Shown in pieces: positions 52,634-63,162 of a stretch of 64,000 nt of DNA. Positions within the stretch are counted from its first letter, which is position 1; each line of letters starts with the position of its first letter. Position numbers and translations under genes: made by a program. This stretch comes from Parietichytrium sp. I65-24A (Eukaryota > Sar > Bigyra > Thraustochytrida > Thraustochytriidae): the NCBI GenBank assembly GCA_012862575.1, contig BLSF01000007.1, forward strand, positions 496,001 through 560,000, in the 5' to 3' direction. The notes under the pieces were generated by a model, which had not been told where the DNA came from, did not search any database, and saw only the letters and a program-made list of their open reading frames with translations.

Positions 52634-53847
52634 CTCTCGCTCGCAGCCTCCGTCCCCGCCGACTCGCCACTGTATCTGTATCTGTGTCTATATCTGCGTC
52701 TGTCTCTGTGTCTGTGTCTGACAGCAAACTTTCAACTCTTTCAACTCTTTCAACTCTTTCAACGCTTTCTGCTTGTCGTATGCACTGCAGCACTGTCCGC
52801 ACTCGCGAGAACCCCGCACGAGGCACTGAGGAACCCACAATCTGCAACGGCCTTCACAACACCAGCCAAGTGTGGCCCACTCGTGGGTACCTTGCTTCCG
52901 TTCGAGGACACTTTGCTGAGCCACTGAGTACTCGAGTACCCGGAACTCACAACCAACTTGAGTTACTACTTGGTGAAGCTAACCCGGACGCTTAGCGAGC
53001 ATTTAGCGATTCTAGTATCTTTCGGAGCGGTTCTTGAGTTCTTTCGGTTCTTTAGGTGGGTTCTGCATGGTTCTGCAGAATTTGAAGCGGGAGGGAGTGT
53101 GAGTGTGGGCTACCTTTGACAGATTTTCGTTGCTCTGGTTCCTAGGGATAGGTGGGCACGTCCGCCAACGCTTCGGGAAGTGGTTGTTGTTGACATGACG
53201 GGATATGACGGGTCCCAACGCCTCCTATTCCAAGGCGACAGGTGAAGACAGAATGGTTACCAACAAACAAGCTTTTCTGGCACGGCCAGGTGTCTTGTTT
53301 GGGAGAACTTCGTCAGTAAGTTTTCCTGTTTCCTGTTTCCTAACAGCAGTCTTCATTGAAAGAAAAGCTCTTACTCTACTCGCCGTGACCAATCTGGAGA
53401 GACTCTGTGAACGAACATTGATTCTCAGTCAACCCTACTCCTTACGAAGTAACTTACTCTCTACCTTCCCTGCCTCCTCATTCCAGCGCTCGCCAGCTAG
53501 GCACCCTGATAGTACCTCTTATACCGCCAGAGATATTTCACCGCTTTCCATGCCCCTCTCAGAGGCTCGCAAGACGCTTCCCGCAGCTAGCCAGCTAGCT
53601 AGCGCTCCCCTCAAGAACCCTCCCACGGCTCCCACAGCTCCCTCCTTCCTTCTCCCCCTCCCCACCAGCGTCACTCCGTCCCTCCGTCCCTCCGTCCTCG
53701 GTCCTTGCAAAGCCGAAAGCCTTTCAGGCGCGAAAGGCTGTCCAGTCTTGTCCTGTCCTGTCCGGTGACGCAAGCCAGCAGAAGCTAACAAGCAAGCAAA
53801 GAAAAGCTAGCAAGGAAGCAAGGAGGCAAGGAGGCAAGGAGGCAAGC
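52634..53847. other. Divergent spacer, 1.2 kb
   Basis: Between the XPG start and TMEM65-GAF. It has a TCTGTGTC-type repeat at 52671-52722 and a TTTCAACTC 9-mer in four tandem units at 52730-52765. An ATG frame (53205-53768) is repeat-biased and resembles nothing known. An AGGAGGCA repeat at ~53810-53846 abuts the next start codon. Confidence 0.5.
52730..52765. repeat. TTTCAACTC tandem 9-mer, four units
   Basis: Three identical units and a fourth with one change, read directly. Confidence 0.95.
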
Positions 53848-55415
53848 ATGCTCGCGTGGCGGCGCGCGGCGGGCGGCATAGGGCGGCGCGCGGGGTGCGC
53901 AGGTGCAGGTGTGGGGCCGCGGGGCGTGCGGGGCTCGAGGGGGATGTGCGAGCTGGAGCGGGTGTGCGCGCTTGGAGCGGCGGATGCGGGCGCGCTGGAC
54001 CGCGTGAGACGGTCGCTGAGCGCGCGGACTCTGGAGAAGGTGCGCGCGGCAGTGACGGCGGAGGAGGGCGCGGTGGGGCAGGAGGTGCTGCAGCCCACAA
54101 GAAGACAACTGGGGCTGGTGATGCTGGCGCCAATGCCACTGTTCGTGTGCTTTGGCATCATCGACAACGCAGGTGAGTTGGCCGGGAGTGTCTAGATGAG
54201 GATGGGTGCGGAAATCGTGCGTGCGTGCGTGGGAAGTGTAGGAATGGCGGATTGTTGGGCCGCGCGTGGGTGGGTCGGTGTATATGGGGTGAAGATGGGC
54301 GAGTTTCGCGAGAGGCTCGAACAGTGTTTCGAATGACTGACAAAGCGGTATGTGTGTTTGGTGTGTTTTTGGTCTTGTGTGCGCCGGACGCCGCAGTGAT
54401 GATTGTGGCGGGCGAGTATTTCGATTATACGCTGGGTGTGGCCTTTAACATCTCCACTATGGCTGCCGCGAGCTTGGGGAATCTGGTTAGCGACGTGATG
54501 GGACTCGCGGCTGGAGGCGCGGTGGAGAGCTGGTTCGACCGCATGGGCATTGGCAGGGACCCGGGGCTAACTCGGGCGCAGGAGGGCATGGCGATCGTCA
54601 GAAAGGTCAGGTTTCTCGGCAATGCTATTGGTGTTTCAATTGGCTGTCTCATTGGGATGTTCCCGCTGCTTTTCATGGATTTTGACAAAATCGCTCGGCT
54701 CAAAAGACAGTCTCAGATGGTAAGTGTCATTTTTCTTTTCACTGAAAAGACTGGTTTATGGCGAATGGCGAATGGCGCGTGCTGAATGTTTGTTTATTCT
54801 GTTCGCATTTAACGTTTGATGCCTATGCAGGATGAGCTCTTTGAAACTGTGACCGAGTACGTCGGGCAGGTGATGCATGCAGAAAACGCAACACTGTACA
54901 TTGTAGACGGGGAGAAGCAAGAGATGTGGACGAAGGCGTCCAGCGGGCGGAGCAAAATGGAGCGGGTCAAGTTTCCACTTAGCCGAGGTGTCGCTGGCCA
55001 CTGTGCCAGGGATGCACATGTAATCAACACCAGCGATGCAGATGATTTGCAGAGATACGGGTCAAAGTCAAATCTGCTTACGGGCAAACCCAACCAGAGC
55101 GTACTCTGCACGCCAGTCTTTGGCCGGAATGGTGACGTGATCGGTGTTTTGCAAGTCTCCAACCGGAATAACGGGAAACCGTTTAGAGTTCGCGATGAAG
55201 TGGCGCTCACTGCTATGGCTTCGCACATAAGCTGTGCGATGGAGCGCGCGTTTGAAGAAGAGGAAGGGGATCCCAACTCGACTGACAAAAACTCGGTTCT
55301 ACGCGCCCTTCGAGCTAGCTTTGAGCACCATCATCACCACCTGAAATTCGCCACCTCAAGGGCGAAGAGCTCAGGTGGAACCGTGGATCTGGTGGAGAAG
55401 CCCCGGCAAGCGTAG
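53848..55415 (+). CDS. TMEM65-GAF fusion protein, mitochondrial, three exons
   Basis: Join of 53848-54172, 54397-54719 and 54831-55415, giving 410 residues. Introns are 224 bp (GTGAGT...CGCAG) and 111 bp (GTAAGT...TGCAG); both phases fit, and the first junction restores the TMEM65 core DNAVMIVAGEYFD. Residues 1-30 are Arg/Ala/Gly-rich with no acids, a likely mitochondrial presequence. Residues ~88-205 are the TMEM65 domain: helix LVMLAPMPLFVCFGIIDNA, then STMAAASLGNLVSDVMGLAAG, then a third helix AIGVSIGCLIGMFPLLF. Human TMEM65 is an inner-membrane protein linked to mitochondrial Na+/Ca2+ exchange. Residues ~217-360 are a GAF domain (SRGVAGHCARD...VSNRNNGKPFRVRDE) with an NKFDE-like motif. 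The pairing suggests ligand-controlled ion transport (inference). Confidence 0.92.
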
Positions 55416-55716
55416 AAGTGGGTGCACTCTGTTTTGTGTGTCTCTGTGCCTGTCTCAGCGTTTTTATTTTTATTGTCTCCTATGTGCTAAATTATTCTTA
55501 CCAACAGAAGCGTCTCGGATGTAGAGATTGAAATATCCATCATTTATGACGATGCAAGATTAATTAATTAAAAGAAAACAAAACGTAAAATGTAGTTACA
55601 TTCCCGAGTCCATATTTGCAGATCTGAACAAATCGTTTTATCAAAATTTCCTAAGCAAATTCAACCCTTGGAAGCTCTCCGTTCAATCAGAGAAGAAAAA
55701 GACCGTTGAAATCTTT
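55416..55716. other. Convergent 3' region, 0.3 kb
   Basis: AT-rich text with TTAATTAATTAA near 55560. No gene. Confidence 0.7.
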
Positions 55717-58700
55717 TCATGTCTTAATTGAGCTCATGCTGAACTTGCGCACGAGGACACCGTTGCGCTGGCGCTTCTGGAGCTTGAATTTACCGTCGGA
55801 TGAGTCCATCCACTGCAACATTGCAGATACTTGAGTGTCTGCCGTCGATGTCGCTGAGGAACCAGGAAATTTAGCAAGTGCGATTTTCTCAAGTAGACAG
55901 AGCCAAGACTCAAAGTTCAAGCTCCCGGTCTGCGTACGTGACTCCGCAGATACTTCGTGAAACAACCTGCGAAGCTCTGCTCGCCCATACAACGAAGGGA
56001 CAATGTCAAAGTCCGCGCACATAAGCTGCATTGCCTTTATATGCATCCCTGACTCTTGCGACTTTTGCTTCGTGTCTTGCCTTTCTTTTGTGTATTGGTC
56101 GAAGATGCCTCGCAAAGGCTTCTCTTCTCGAGACCAGAGTCTGGAAAGACTGCTCCTTCCATCGGCCACCCCGGCTGGCCGATGCGATACTTCTGCTCCT
56201 GACGAAGATTTTAGAAGACCGCCACTGGTGTGAGGACTTGAGGATCGTCTCGGAGAGGATCCTGGTCTTCGAAATTCATGACCATTAGGCAAGGTCGATA
56301 GTGTGGAAACCGGAGCAGGGTTCGGATTTAGGTCATACGATCCATCCCACTCTTCTACAGAGTCATTGCTAGCAAAGCTAGACGCACTCTTTTTCCTCAC
56401 CAAAGTTTGGACTTGCACGTCTTTGCCAGCTAAGAAAGATTGCACTTCATCGCAGCTTAGCACAGAGTTTAAAGGGGTCCAAGCGGGATCCTTGGCCCCG
56501 GAGACACTTTTCTGTGCAATGCAACCTTTTTTTATCAATGCTTTCCCAATAAAGTTCAACACGAATGCGAATCCAGACAGATCTAGTTTTCCCTTCCGCT
56601 TTGTCTTCTCCTCCAGCCTCGTGAATACAACGTCCATCTTCCCGCGGGTAAACTTTGGTGGCAGTATGCTTGCGTCTCGGAAGAAGCGAAACGCAGTTGA
56701 AAATGTTATACTCGGAGTCGGCTCTCCATCGGGCTCCAAACTCATGAATAGAGCAGTCAGGACTTGTGTTTGTGGGATAGAGTCCCAATCTTTACCAAGG
56801 TTCCTCCAGTCTTTTACCGAAATGGCACTTGCGCTCCGGCTCAGATGCATCCCGGTCTCGACTTTGCTTTCTAAAACTCCATCAGAAGTCGTTCCGGCGA
56901 ATGATGCGGTGTGCCCTTCAGCGTCAATATTGTCGTATTCACAGTCTTTCAAAGGTACAATCTCGGTGAAACCAGTCAACTCTCTTTGCGACGAAGACGT
57001 CCGACTGGCCGCTGATTTAGGCCGCTCAAAGATACCGTCTTCGCTCCCTCCTGTTACCCGAAAACGCTCTCGAAGCGCGATGAGTTCGCTGTACAGCTTC
57101 GTGCGCTCTGCTTCCGATACTTCTAAACGCTCCTCCAATCGGGCTCGTGACGCTGTCATAGCTTTCATGACCATGCGATACTCTGTCTCCAGTTGGCTTT
57201 TTACCATTTCTATCTTCTTGGTAACATCTTTGGCACTTGATGCGTGTTGGTCCTGGATTTGCTTCTGCAGGTCGTCGATCGTATCTTTGAGTGCATCTGT
57301 CGAAGTTTTGTGTCTCGACCTTTCAGAAACATCTTTCTCACTCTGCTCATGCTTCAGTTGGGTGATTTGTTCGCGGAGCTCCACGACTTGGGAGCGCAAC
57401 TCATCATTCTCTTGATCTAAAAGCTTTCGCTCTTGGGCTTGAGAACGGGCTTCAACGTCTTGCCTGTGCGTTCTCTCCTCCAAAGAAATAAATTCTTCTC
57501 TCAGAGTCCGGTTCTCCTCGCTAGTTGCATCCAGGGTTTGCTTGGAATCTTGGAGTTCTATCTCCAATTGCTTGACCTTCTCCATGGCTGCTTCAAAATC
57601 GCAAAATGCATCCTCTGAGTGAGCCTTGTCCATTCTCAGTGATGCAAGTTCCCCTTCGATAGCTGCCCGTGCAGTCCTCTCTTTGCTGAGCAGTTTTTGC
57701 AGCTCTTCAACTCGCTTCTGGTTGCCAGCCAAATCTTCGACTTCGCGCTCGAGTAGACTTTTCAGCCCTTGCTCTTGCAAGCAGCGGGATTCAATTGTTT
57801 TCAGGGTTCTGTTTCGCGCCAATAGTCTCCACTTTTGTCCTATCGACTTTGCACTGCTCTGCCGCTTGTGCCGCCGCATAATTTTTACTAGGCACTCGCT
57901 GATCCTCTCTTCATTGAGCTGAAAAGCTGCCAGCTGTTCATTTTTGAAAAGGATTTCATCCCTTAATTCTTGTAGTTGGCGAGCTTCGTTTGATTCGAGC
58001 TCAGCTGCTCCGCAGCTTAGCGCTGAGATTTCGTTTCTCGCTGCTGAGATCTCCACCTTGAGGGAGTTGATTTCCATATCTCGGGAGCGCACCAGCTCAT
58101 CTTTTGTAAGGCATGACTTTTTCAGTTCAGAGCACTGCAAACGAAGCTCTTGTTCTAAATGCTTGGACGACTGATGTATTGCAGCAGACTCCAGCTCTTT
58201 GGCCGCTGAAACTTCTTTGACCTGTCGCTCTAAGTTTTCGATGTCTCGCTGATGGATAGCAAGGAGATCAGACTTTGTAGCCTCATGCTCCTCGTTTACT
58301 TTTCTCAACGTCACAATCTCCTGCTGCAGGGTCGCAATCTGAGTCTTCTGGGACTCACAATTTTGCTTCTGATCGAACAACCGGTTGTTTCCTGCCTCCA
58401 CCTCACTTTTTAAGTCCAGTATTGTAGTTTCCTTCCTCTGACATATGCTCCGTAACTCAGAAAGCTGTTCTACGAGTTTCTTTTGAGTTAGCTGCTCCTC
58501 CGTCTCCTTTGTAGAGAACAAGACAGACTTTGGGACGTCATCTTCATCAATGCGCAAATGGTGCAAAGGTTGGGTTATGGGAGGTGGCTGAGGTAGTTCT
58601 TCGCGCTCCAACTTTAACAAGAGATCAGAGCCTTTGGAACTCCATTTGGAGTTAAGCAGGTCTTCGGCGGAAACCTCATGCCTATCTTCCTCGTCGTCGT

Positions 58701-60564
58701 CCAATACGGAATTTTGCTCCGGGTGGGCGCTCTCATCATCGGAGTATTCCAGCTCTGCGCCAATCTCGTCCTCGTCCTCGTCTTCGTCCTCGTTCTCGTC
58801 ATCGGACACTTCCAGCCGAAAGCCTCCATCAATACTCTTACTCTGCAAGCTGTTGCACTCAGTCCCAGCCTCGTGGGCGTGATTTGCCCACTCGCGGTCA
58901 AATTGATCCTCGATTGACTCTTGGTCGTCTTGGTCGACCTCCTGAGACATCCCATGAGTATCCAACGTGTCGGTTCCATGCAATTGACGCTGGAGCCCAG
59001 CTTCCGGGTTAGCTTTGGAAGCACTAATTTTGATGTCATCCTCCGCGTTGTGAGAGAATCCCTCCATTTCAGATGGTTTGTTGGGCGGGACAGGCGAACT
59101 CAGTAGCTCATGCAATACATGTGAGAGGGTCGTCATCATCTGCTCACCAATGTCCTGAACTGGTACCTGCGAGCAATCCTCGGAAACGGACTTTAGATCA
59201 GCGCTCATCGCCATGACAACTGCATTCAAAATTGCTTTCATTCCGTCGGCTCCGTTCTTTGCGATGATGGCTTCTTTTGTCCACACATTCACCTGAATCA
59301 TAGAATGGAGCACAGAAAGACCTTCTGAGAGTGCTGCGAAATCGTTGGGGAGCTGAGACATGATATCGGCCACAATCATGGCAACGTCTTGACTCACGCA
59401 ATAGTCCAAAAAAGGATTTATCTCTGAGTCTGACTGCGAGACTGCCGTCAGCGGCGAGAGGATGCTGTTTAATATAGTCAGACAATGTATCCTGGATGAT
59501 TTTGAGCACTCTACGTCTTGTAAGATAGACAGCAGCAAAGTGACAAGCCGGAGGTACACGGTCTTATCTTCCTTCAAGCCCGTTCCCTGGACCGCGTCTA
59601 AGATTGCAGGTGTGAGATGGTCCATTATTGCGCACCCATTCTCCAGAATGTCCTCCGAAAAGGTGTGGAATCGATCGAGCGCTTTTATCAGTGTCTGTAG
59701 ATTGCAAGGCTTTGCCAAGGCGTTTGAGACTCCGGGCTCCACTGCCAGCAATCTTAAAAGACGTAACCCGCATGACTGCACCTGCTCGTGGCTTGAGTTA
59801 TCGCGAAGACTCATAAGAATGGTTTCAATATGGCTAGTGCTTGAGAGTTTTTCTTTGGCTGCCTTTGCCTCCGCAAGGGCGCAGAGAGTCTCCATGCAAA
59901 GGCAAAGAAGTTGGTGATTTGACTTGAACTGTGGGTCACTCATAAACCCCAAAAGAGCTTTGCAGCCACCGTTCTCCGCTATGCTGGCGGAATTGGTGTC
60001 ACAGAAGGCTAAGGTGCCAATGAGAGCACAGAATAGGCGACCAACTTCAGCGTTCTGAATGACGCGGATGAGAGGCAATAAAACATTCATGGCTTTCCGC
60101 GGGTTCACAGCCACGACATTGGTCTCCGCATCGGTGAGTGCCTCGAGAATCTTGACAATGTGGCTTGGAACAGCCTGCCCCGGGTCTATTTTCTCTGCGA
60201 ACTCGAGCAACGCTGTGGCCCCTCTGGTGCTCGCAATTTTTTTCGCGTCCGGCGTGCTTTGCCCAGTCTTCTCTGCCAGCCCAGTGCCTTGATTCTCGCG
60301 AGGGCTCTTTGACGCAGTGGCAGCGCTTTTATCTTGCGCGAGGTGTTTGAAAGTAAAATCATCGCTGCCACTGTCAAGAGATACCCCCACGTCGCTAAAG
60401 TCGCTCAGCTCGTCCAGAAACGCGCCATCTTCGTCCTCGTCATCCGAGTAGGACTGCATCGTGCTGCGATTGGTGTTCCAAACCCCGCGCTTTGCACCCT
60501 CACTCTCCTCCTCTCGCACGCCGGTGCGTTTATCATACGTGCAAGGACGATACTCTCCCGACAT
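55717..60564 (-). CDS. Giant ARM-like, coiled-coil scaffold with duplicated C-terminal module
   Basis: 1615 residues, single exon, ATG at 60564. From the N-terminus there is an acidic Ser-rich lead, then a helical ARM/HEAT-like region (about 95-500; e.g. LLALRLLAVEP-type helices, LCLCMETLCALAEAKAAKEKL). An acidic stretch follows (EDEDEDEDEIGAELEYSDDE, ~590). A long coiled coil spans about 690-1190, interrupted by a basic helix near KIMRRHKRQ. The C-terminal ~300 residues hold two similar ~65-residue helical modules, each ending in L(D/N)(L/F)(S/E)xF/W-type helices (LDLSGFAFVLNFIGKAL; LNFESWLCLLEKIALAKF). They look like degenerate EF-hand or p25-alpha pairs without calcium loops. The likely role is cytoskeletal or organelle scaffolding. 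No named family. Confidence 0.85.
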   Translation of the reverse strand: MSGEYRPCTYDKRTGVREEESEGAKRGVWNTNRSTMQSYSDDEDEDGAFLDELSDFSDVGVSLDSGSDDFTFKHLAQDKSAATASKSPRENQGTGLAEKTGQSTPDAKKIASTRGATALLEFAEKIDPGQAVPSHIVKILEALTDAETNVVAVNPRKAMNVLLPLIRVIQNAEVGRLFCALIGTLAFCDTNSASIAENGGCKALLGFMSDPQFKSNHQLLCLCMETLCALAEAKAAKEKLSSTSHIETILMSLRDNSSHEQVQSCGLRLLRLLAVEPGVSNALAKPCNLQTLIKALDRFHTFSEDILENGCAIMDHLTPAILDAVQGTGLKEDKTVYLRLVTLLLSILQDVECSKSSRIHCLTILNSILSPLTAVSQSDSEINPFLDYCVSQDVAMIVADIMSQLPNDFAALSEGLSVLHSMIQVNVWTKEAIIAKNGADGMKAILNAVVMAMSADLKSVSEDCSQVPVQDIGEQMMTTLSHVLHELLSSPVPPNKPSEMEGFSHNAEDDIKISASKANPEAGLQRQLHGTDTLDTHGMSQEVDQDDQESIEDQFDREWANHAHEAGTECNSLQSKSIDGGFRLEVSDDENEDEDEDEDEIGAELEYSDDESAHPEQNSVLDDDEEDRHEVSAEDLLNSKWSSKGSDLLLKLEREELPQPPPITQPLHHLRIDEDDVPKSVLFSTKETEEQLTQKKLVEQLSELRSICQRKETTILDLKSEVEAGNNRLFDQKQNCESQKTQIATLQQEIVTLRKVNEEHEATKSDLLAIHQRDIENLERQVKEVSAAKELESAAIHQSSKHLEQELRLQCSELKKSCLTKDELVRSRDMEINSLKVEISAARNEISALSCGAAELESNEARQLQELRDEILFKNEQLAAFQLNEERISECLVKIMRRHKRQSSAKSIGQKWRLLARNRTLKTIESRCLQEQGLKSLLEREVEDLAGNQKRVEELQKLLSKERTARAAIEGELASLRMDKAHSEDAFCDFEAAMEKVKQLEIELQDSKQTLDATSEENRTLREEFISLEERTHRQDVEARSQAQERKLLDQENDELRSQVVELREQITQLKHEQSEKDVSERSRHKTSTDALKDTIDDLQKQIQDQHASSAKDVTKKIEMVKSQLETEYRMVMKAMTASRARLEERLEVSEAERTKLYSELIALRERFRVTGGSEDGIFERPKSAASRTSSSQRELTGFTEIVPLKDCEYDNIDAEGHTASFAGTTSDGVLESKVETGMHLSRSASAISVKDWRNLGKDWDSIPQTQVLTALFMSLEPDGEPTPSITFSTAFRFFRDASILPPKFTRGKMDVVFTRLEEKTKRKGKLDLSGFAFVLNFIGKALIKKGCIAQKSVSGAKDPAWTPLNSVLSCDEVQSFLAGKDVQVQTLVRKKSASSFASNDSVEEWDGSYDLNPNPAPVSTLSTLPNGHEFRRPGSSPRRSSSPHTSGGLLKSSSGAEVSHRPAGVADGRSSLSRLWSREEKPLRGIFDQYTKERQDTKQKSQESGMHIKAMQLMCADFDIVPSLYGRAELRRLFHEVSAESRTQTGSLNFESWLCLLEKIALAKFPGSSATSTADTQVSAMLQWMDSSDGKFKLQKRQRNGVLVRKFSMSSIKT

Positions 60565-61291
60565 CTCCCGCTGCTGTGATTACCGTTACAAGACAACTTG
60601 TACTAAGGAACAGCGTAGGGTAGCATAAGCAATTAGAGAAATGTCCCGTGCATTCCCGTGCTCTCTTTAGAGCTACTAGAGGACAGAGCTCACATGGCTC
60701 TCAGCAGAGAGAAGATTTGGAAGGTGGCGTGTGGCATGTCAACATATAAAATAATGATAATAATTTTAATGATGGAAAAACGACGCCAATCAATAACTAA
60801 AAACCTGAACAAGCATATACAATAGCTGACAGCACACGGTGACGGTGTGCACAATATTAAAAGAAAAGAAGAGACGGGACTGAGGCGTCAGGGGTTGGCC
60901 GCAAGAGGGTCGCTCGACCAAAACTCTTTACCTCTCCATTTTCGTGCAACGGCGCTCATGCGAGCACTGCACGACATGAAGGCCAGTGTGAGACTCATTC
61001 TCCGCCGTTTCAAGAGTTCTGCGCCCGGCGCGCAAATCAAGGGTGCTCCATATAGAGGAACACCTGAATTGGCAACGCTGTGGCTGGCTCATGTCACGAA
61101 ACGAAAACCAAACATATTAACTGTAAGGTCCGAATACGAGCCGAGTGTTACCCCGAAGATTCATAGCCGATATTTCCAAACAAACTCGCGCTCGGAGGAG
61201 GTTGCGCTCACTTGAACGAGCTAGAGGCTCTGGGGGCTCGAACAGAGCAAACGGACAGACATGCGAATCACGCTGCAACAAAGCAAACGGA
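60565..61291. other. Spacer, 0.73 kb
   Basis: No defensible gene. A 122-codon frame (60847-61215) is basic and unfamiliar. Confidence 0.5.
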
Positions 61292-61978
61292 TTAGTATCG
61301 TCCCGCAGTCGGTCGCTGAGCTTGCTTCTGCCGCGAGGCATTCATATGATACAAGGTGACATAGGAGAGATGGCACTCGCCAGAGCAGAAACTAAATCGG
61401 AGAGATTCTTGTTGAGTAGGCGACCCTGGGTTGCGAATGAAAGGAAAGACGCTTTGACAATGTTTACAATTCCGAAATTCGCCCGGCTCTGTACAGCTCA
61501 TATCCTCCAGTACAGAGCGGCTATGGCACCTTTTGAAGAGCTCTGGCGCAGACTTGGCAGTGCTTCTGCTCAACATGGGCGGACCGGAAGGAGTGTGAGC
61601 GTCTGGCTGCTGCTTTCCTTTGGCCAGTGCCATAAACAGGCAACTGCGGCTCGGCCTCCGTTCTGCGCGCTTGCCGAGACCTGCGGCGGACTGACCGCAC
61701 GAGGAGACGGTCGCCGACACGCTGTCAGAAGAGGATCTCAGCAACACTGGCGTCTCGCAGTGCAGGTACCTTCCGGCGGCCAGCGAGGATTCGTCTTTGT
61801 CCGCGTCGTAAAAACCGAAAAACTCCTCCACTTTACGCTCCTCATCGTTGCCCTCGCAATCGCTGTGTACAAATTCCGAGTCCTGTGGTTCACTATTCCG
61901 CCTCTCCTTCTTCTTTATCGGATCCCTCGCGTCACGCTCCCATCGGAGCACGGACGCTCCCAACGAACGCACGTGCAT
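61292..61978 (-). CDS. FCS-type zinc-finger protein (FLZ-like)
   Basis: 228 residues. The frame opens earlier on a GTG, but the first ATG is at 61978. The body is Ser/Arg-rich and probably disordered. Near the C-terminus lies C171-x2-C174 followed by RFSFCSGEC with C198 and C202. The FCSxEC signature after a CxxC pair is that of the plant FLZ (FCS-like zinc finger) and MYM/FCS families, here with a longer loop of 23 residues. Plant FLZ proteins bind SnRK1 kinase subunits. A TATATAG box and a CCAAT/ATTGG word lie 55-70 bases upstream on the minus strand. The overlapping 320-codon plus frame opens on TTG and shows no domain, so I take the minus strand as the gene. Confidence 0.7.
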   Translation of the reverse strand: MHVRSLGASVLRWERDARDPIKKKERRNSEPQDSEFVHSDCEGNDEERKVEEFFGFYDADKDESSLAAGRYLHCETPVLLRSSSDSVSATVSSCGQSAAGLGKRAERRPSRSCLFMALAKGKQQPDAHTPSGPPMLSRSTAKSAPELFKRCHSRSVLEDMSCTEPGEFRNCKHCQSVFPFIRNPGSPTQQESLRFSFCSGECHLSYVTLYHMNASRQKQAQRPTAGRY

Positions 61979-62031
61979 TCCCTTCCGCGCTCTACCTTGC
62001 GACTTCAACTCCAAGCAAACGTGTTCTCGCG

Positions 62032-62041
62032 AAACTATATA
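62032..62041 (-). promoter_or_regulatory. TATA box of the FCS zinc-finger gene
   Basis: GGATATATAGTTTCG on the minus strand, ~55 bases before the ATG, with ATTGG beside it. Confidence 0.4.
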
Positions 62042-62462
62042 TCCAATCAAAATAAACTCCGTCCTCACGACGGATCGGATCGGGATTGGGGCCGCCTGCG
62101 CAACTAATTCAATCCCACTCCCACGTGAATCCGCCTCTGCAATCTACAATCTACAATCTACAATCCACAATCTGCAATCCCTGTTGCGAGTGCCAACTCC
62201 TTCGTCCAACAAGATTTCTTCAACAATTCAACCTCGGCCACTCCGCGACAAACTCGAACGAGCGACTGACTGATTGATTGACAGATTCGATTGACTGTCT
62301 GTCTGAGTGACAGGACGCGTCAACAGCCACGGGAGAGAGAGAGAGAGAGAAGACGGCGCAAAGGACGAGCGACGTGGCGCGAGGACTCCTCTCAGTATGT
62401 ACATCTATGTACAAATACACAGCCCAGTCCGCGTGTCTGCTCCCGATGCGAGTCTGCCTTCC

Positions 62463-62490
62463 TTCTTTCTTTCTTTCTTTCTTTCTTTTC
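62463..62490. repeat. (TTTC)n microsatellite
   Basis: Six TTTC units, followed by CT and TTCC tracts. Confidence 0.95.
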
Positions 62491-62708
62491 CTTCTTTCCT
62501 TCCTTCCCCCTCTCTTCCTCTCTCTCTCTCTCTCTCCTCCCAAGGTATTTTTTTATGTTTTCCTTTCTTCCTTTCTTCCTTCCTTAGTCCTCTTCCTTTC
62601 TTCCCATGCGTTTAGCACTCCCTCCCCTCACAACCTCTTTCTCTCTCCCTCTGTTTTTCTCTCGTCTTCCAGCTGAAGTACGGGACTAGCTAGGGGAGCC
62701 TTAAATGA

Positions 62709-62987
62709 TTAGGGGTGGGCTACCGTATCAAGTAGAGAGCGCGGCTTTGTTGCTTCTGGCTGGGCCCCTTCCTCCTCCCAGCTCTTCGGGAGGGGATTAG
62801 AGGCTGATATGAGATAGTTAGGATGCGGGCATGCCACTGTCGCCATACTGTGAAGTTGAAGCAAAGCTGGAGTTAGGCGCCGTTTAGCAGACCGAATAAT
62901 TGGGCCACGAGCTATGGTGGGGTTATGTTCTTGAGGTAGAGAGCGGATAGTAGCGGATGTTAAGCGATCGCGGGGTATAGCGTGTCT
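62709..62987 (-). other. Relic-like open stretch of unknown origin
   Basis: 93 open codons reading like protein (e.g. RSAKRRLTPALLQLHSM), with an internal ATG and codon use unlike host genes. Unknown family; possibly part of an old mobile element. Treated as a fossil. Confidence 0.35.
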
Positions 62988-63162
62988 CTAGCGGATTTGC
63001 TGAGTCGGAGATGGGAGGAGGAAGAGGAAGAAAGGGAGGAGGGGGCAAGGGAGGATCGGGAGGAGGCAAGTTGGACTACTGAACTGCCTATACGCGCTTG
63101 GTACGCCTTGGTGATGATGATGAGCATCACATTCAGTGTGGAATAGGTAGCAGTAGCGAACT

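Larger units (their letters stand above)
61979..62708. other. Spacer rich in simple repeats
   Basis: Repeated ATCTACA/ATCCACA text at 62140-62180, (GA)n at 62333-62350, (TTTC)n at 62463-62490 and (CT)n at 62519-62540. No gene. Confidence 0.6.

Noticed and set aside
53205-53768. 187-codon ATG frame upstream of TMEM65-GAF
   Set aside because: A GTAAGT lies early in the frame, but the implied intron is only ~31 bp. The rest is Pro/Ser-rich translated repeat DNA.
56303-57415. 370-codon plus-strand frame
   Set aside because: It is antisense to the coiled-coil scaffold; the Ser/Leu-rich text is the mirror of Glu/Lys/Arg codons.
61145-62107. 320-codon plus-strand frame
   Set aside because: It opens on TTG and shows no domain, whereas the opposite strand has an ATG, a TATA box and an FCS zinc finger.
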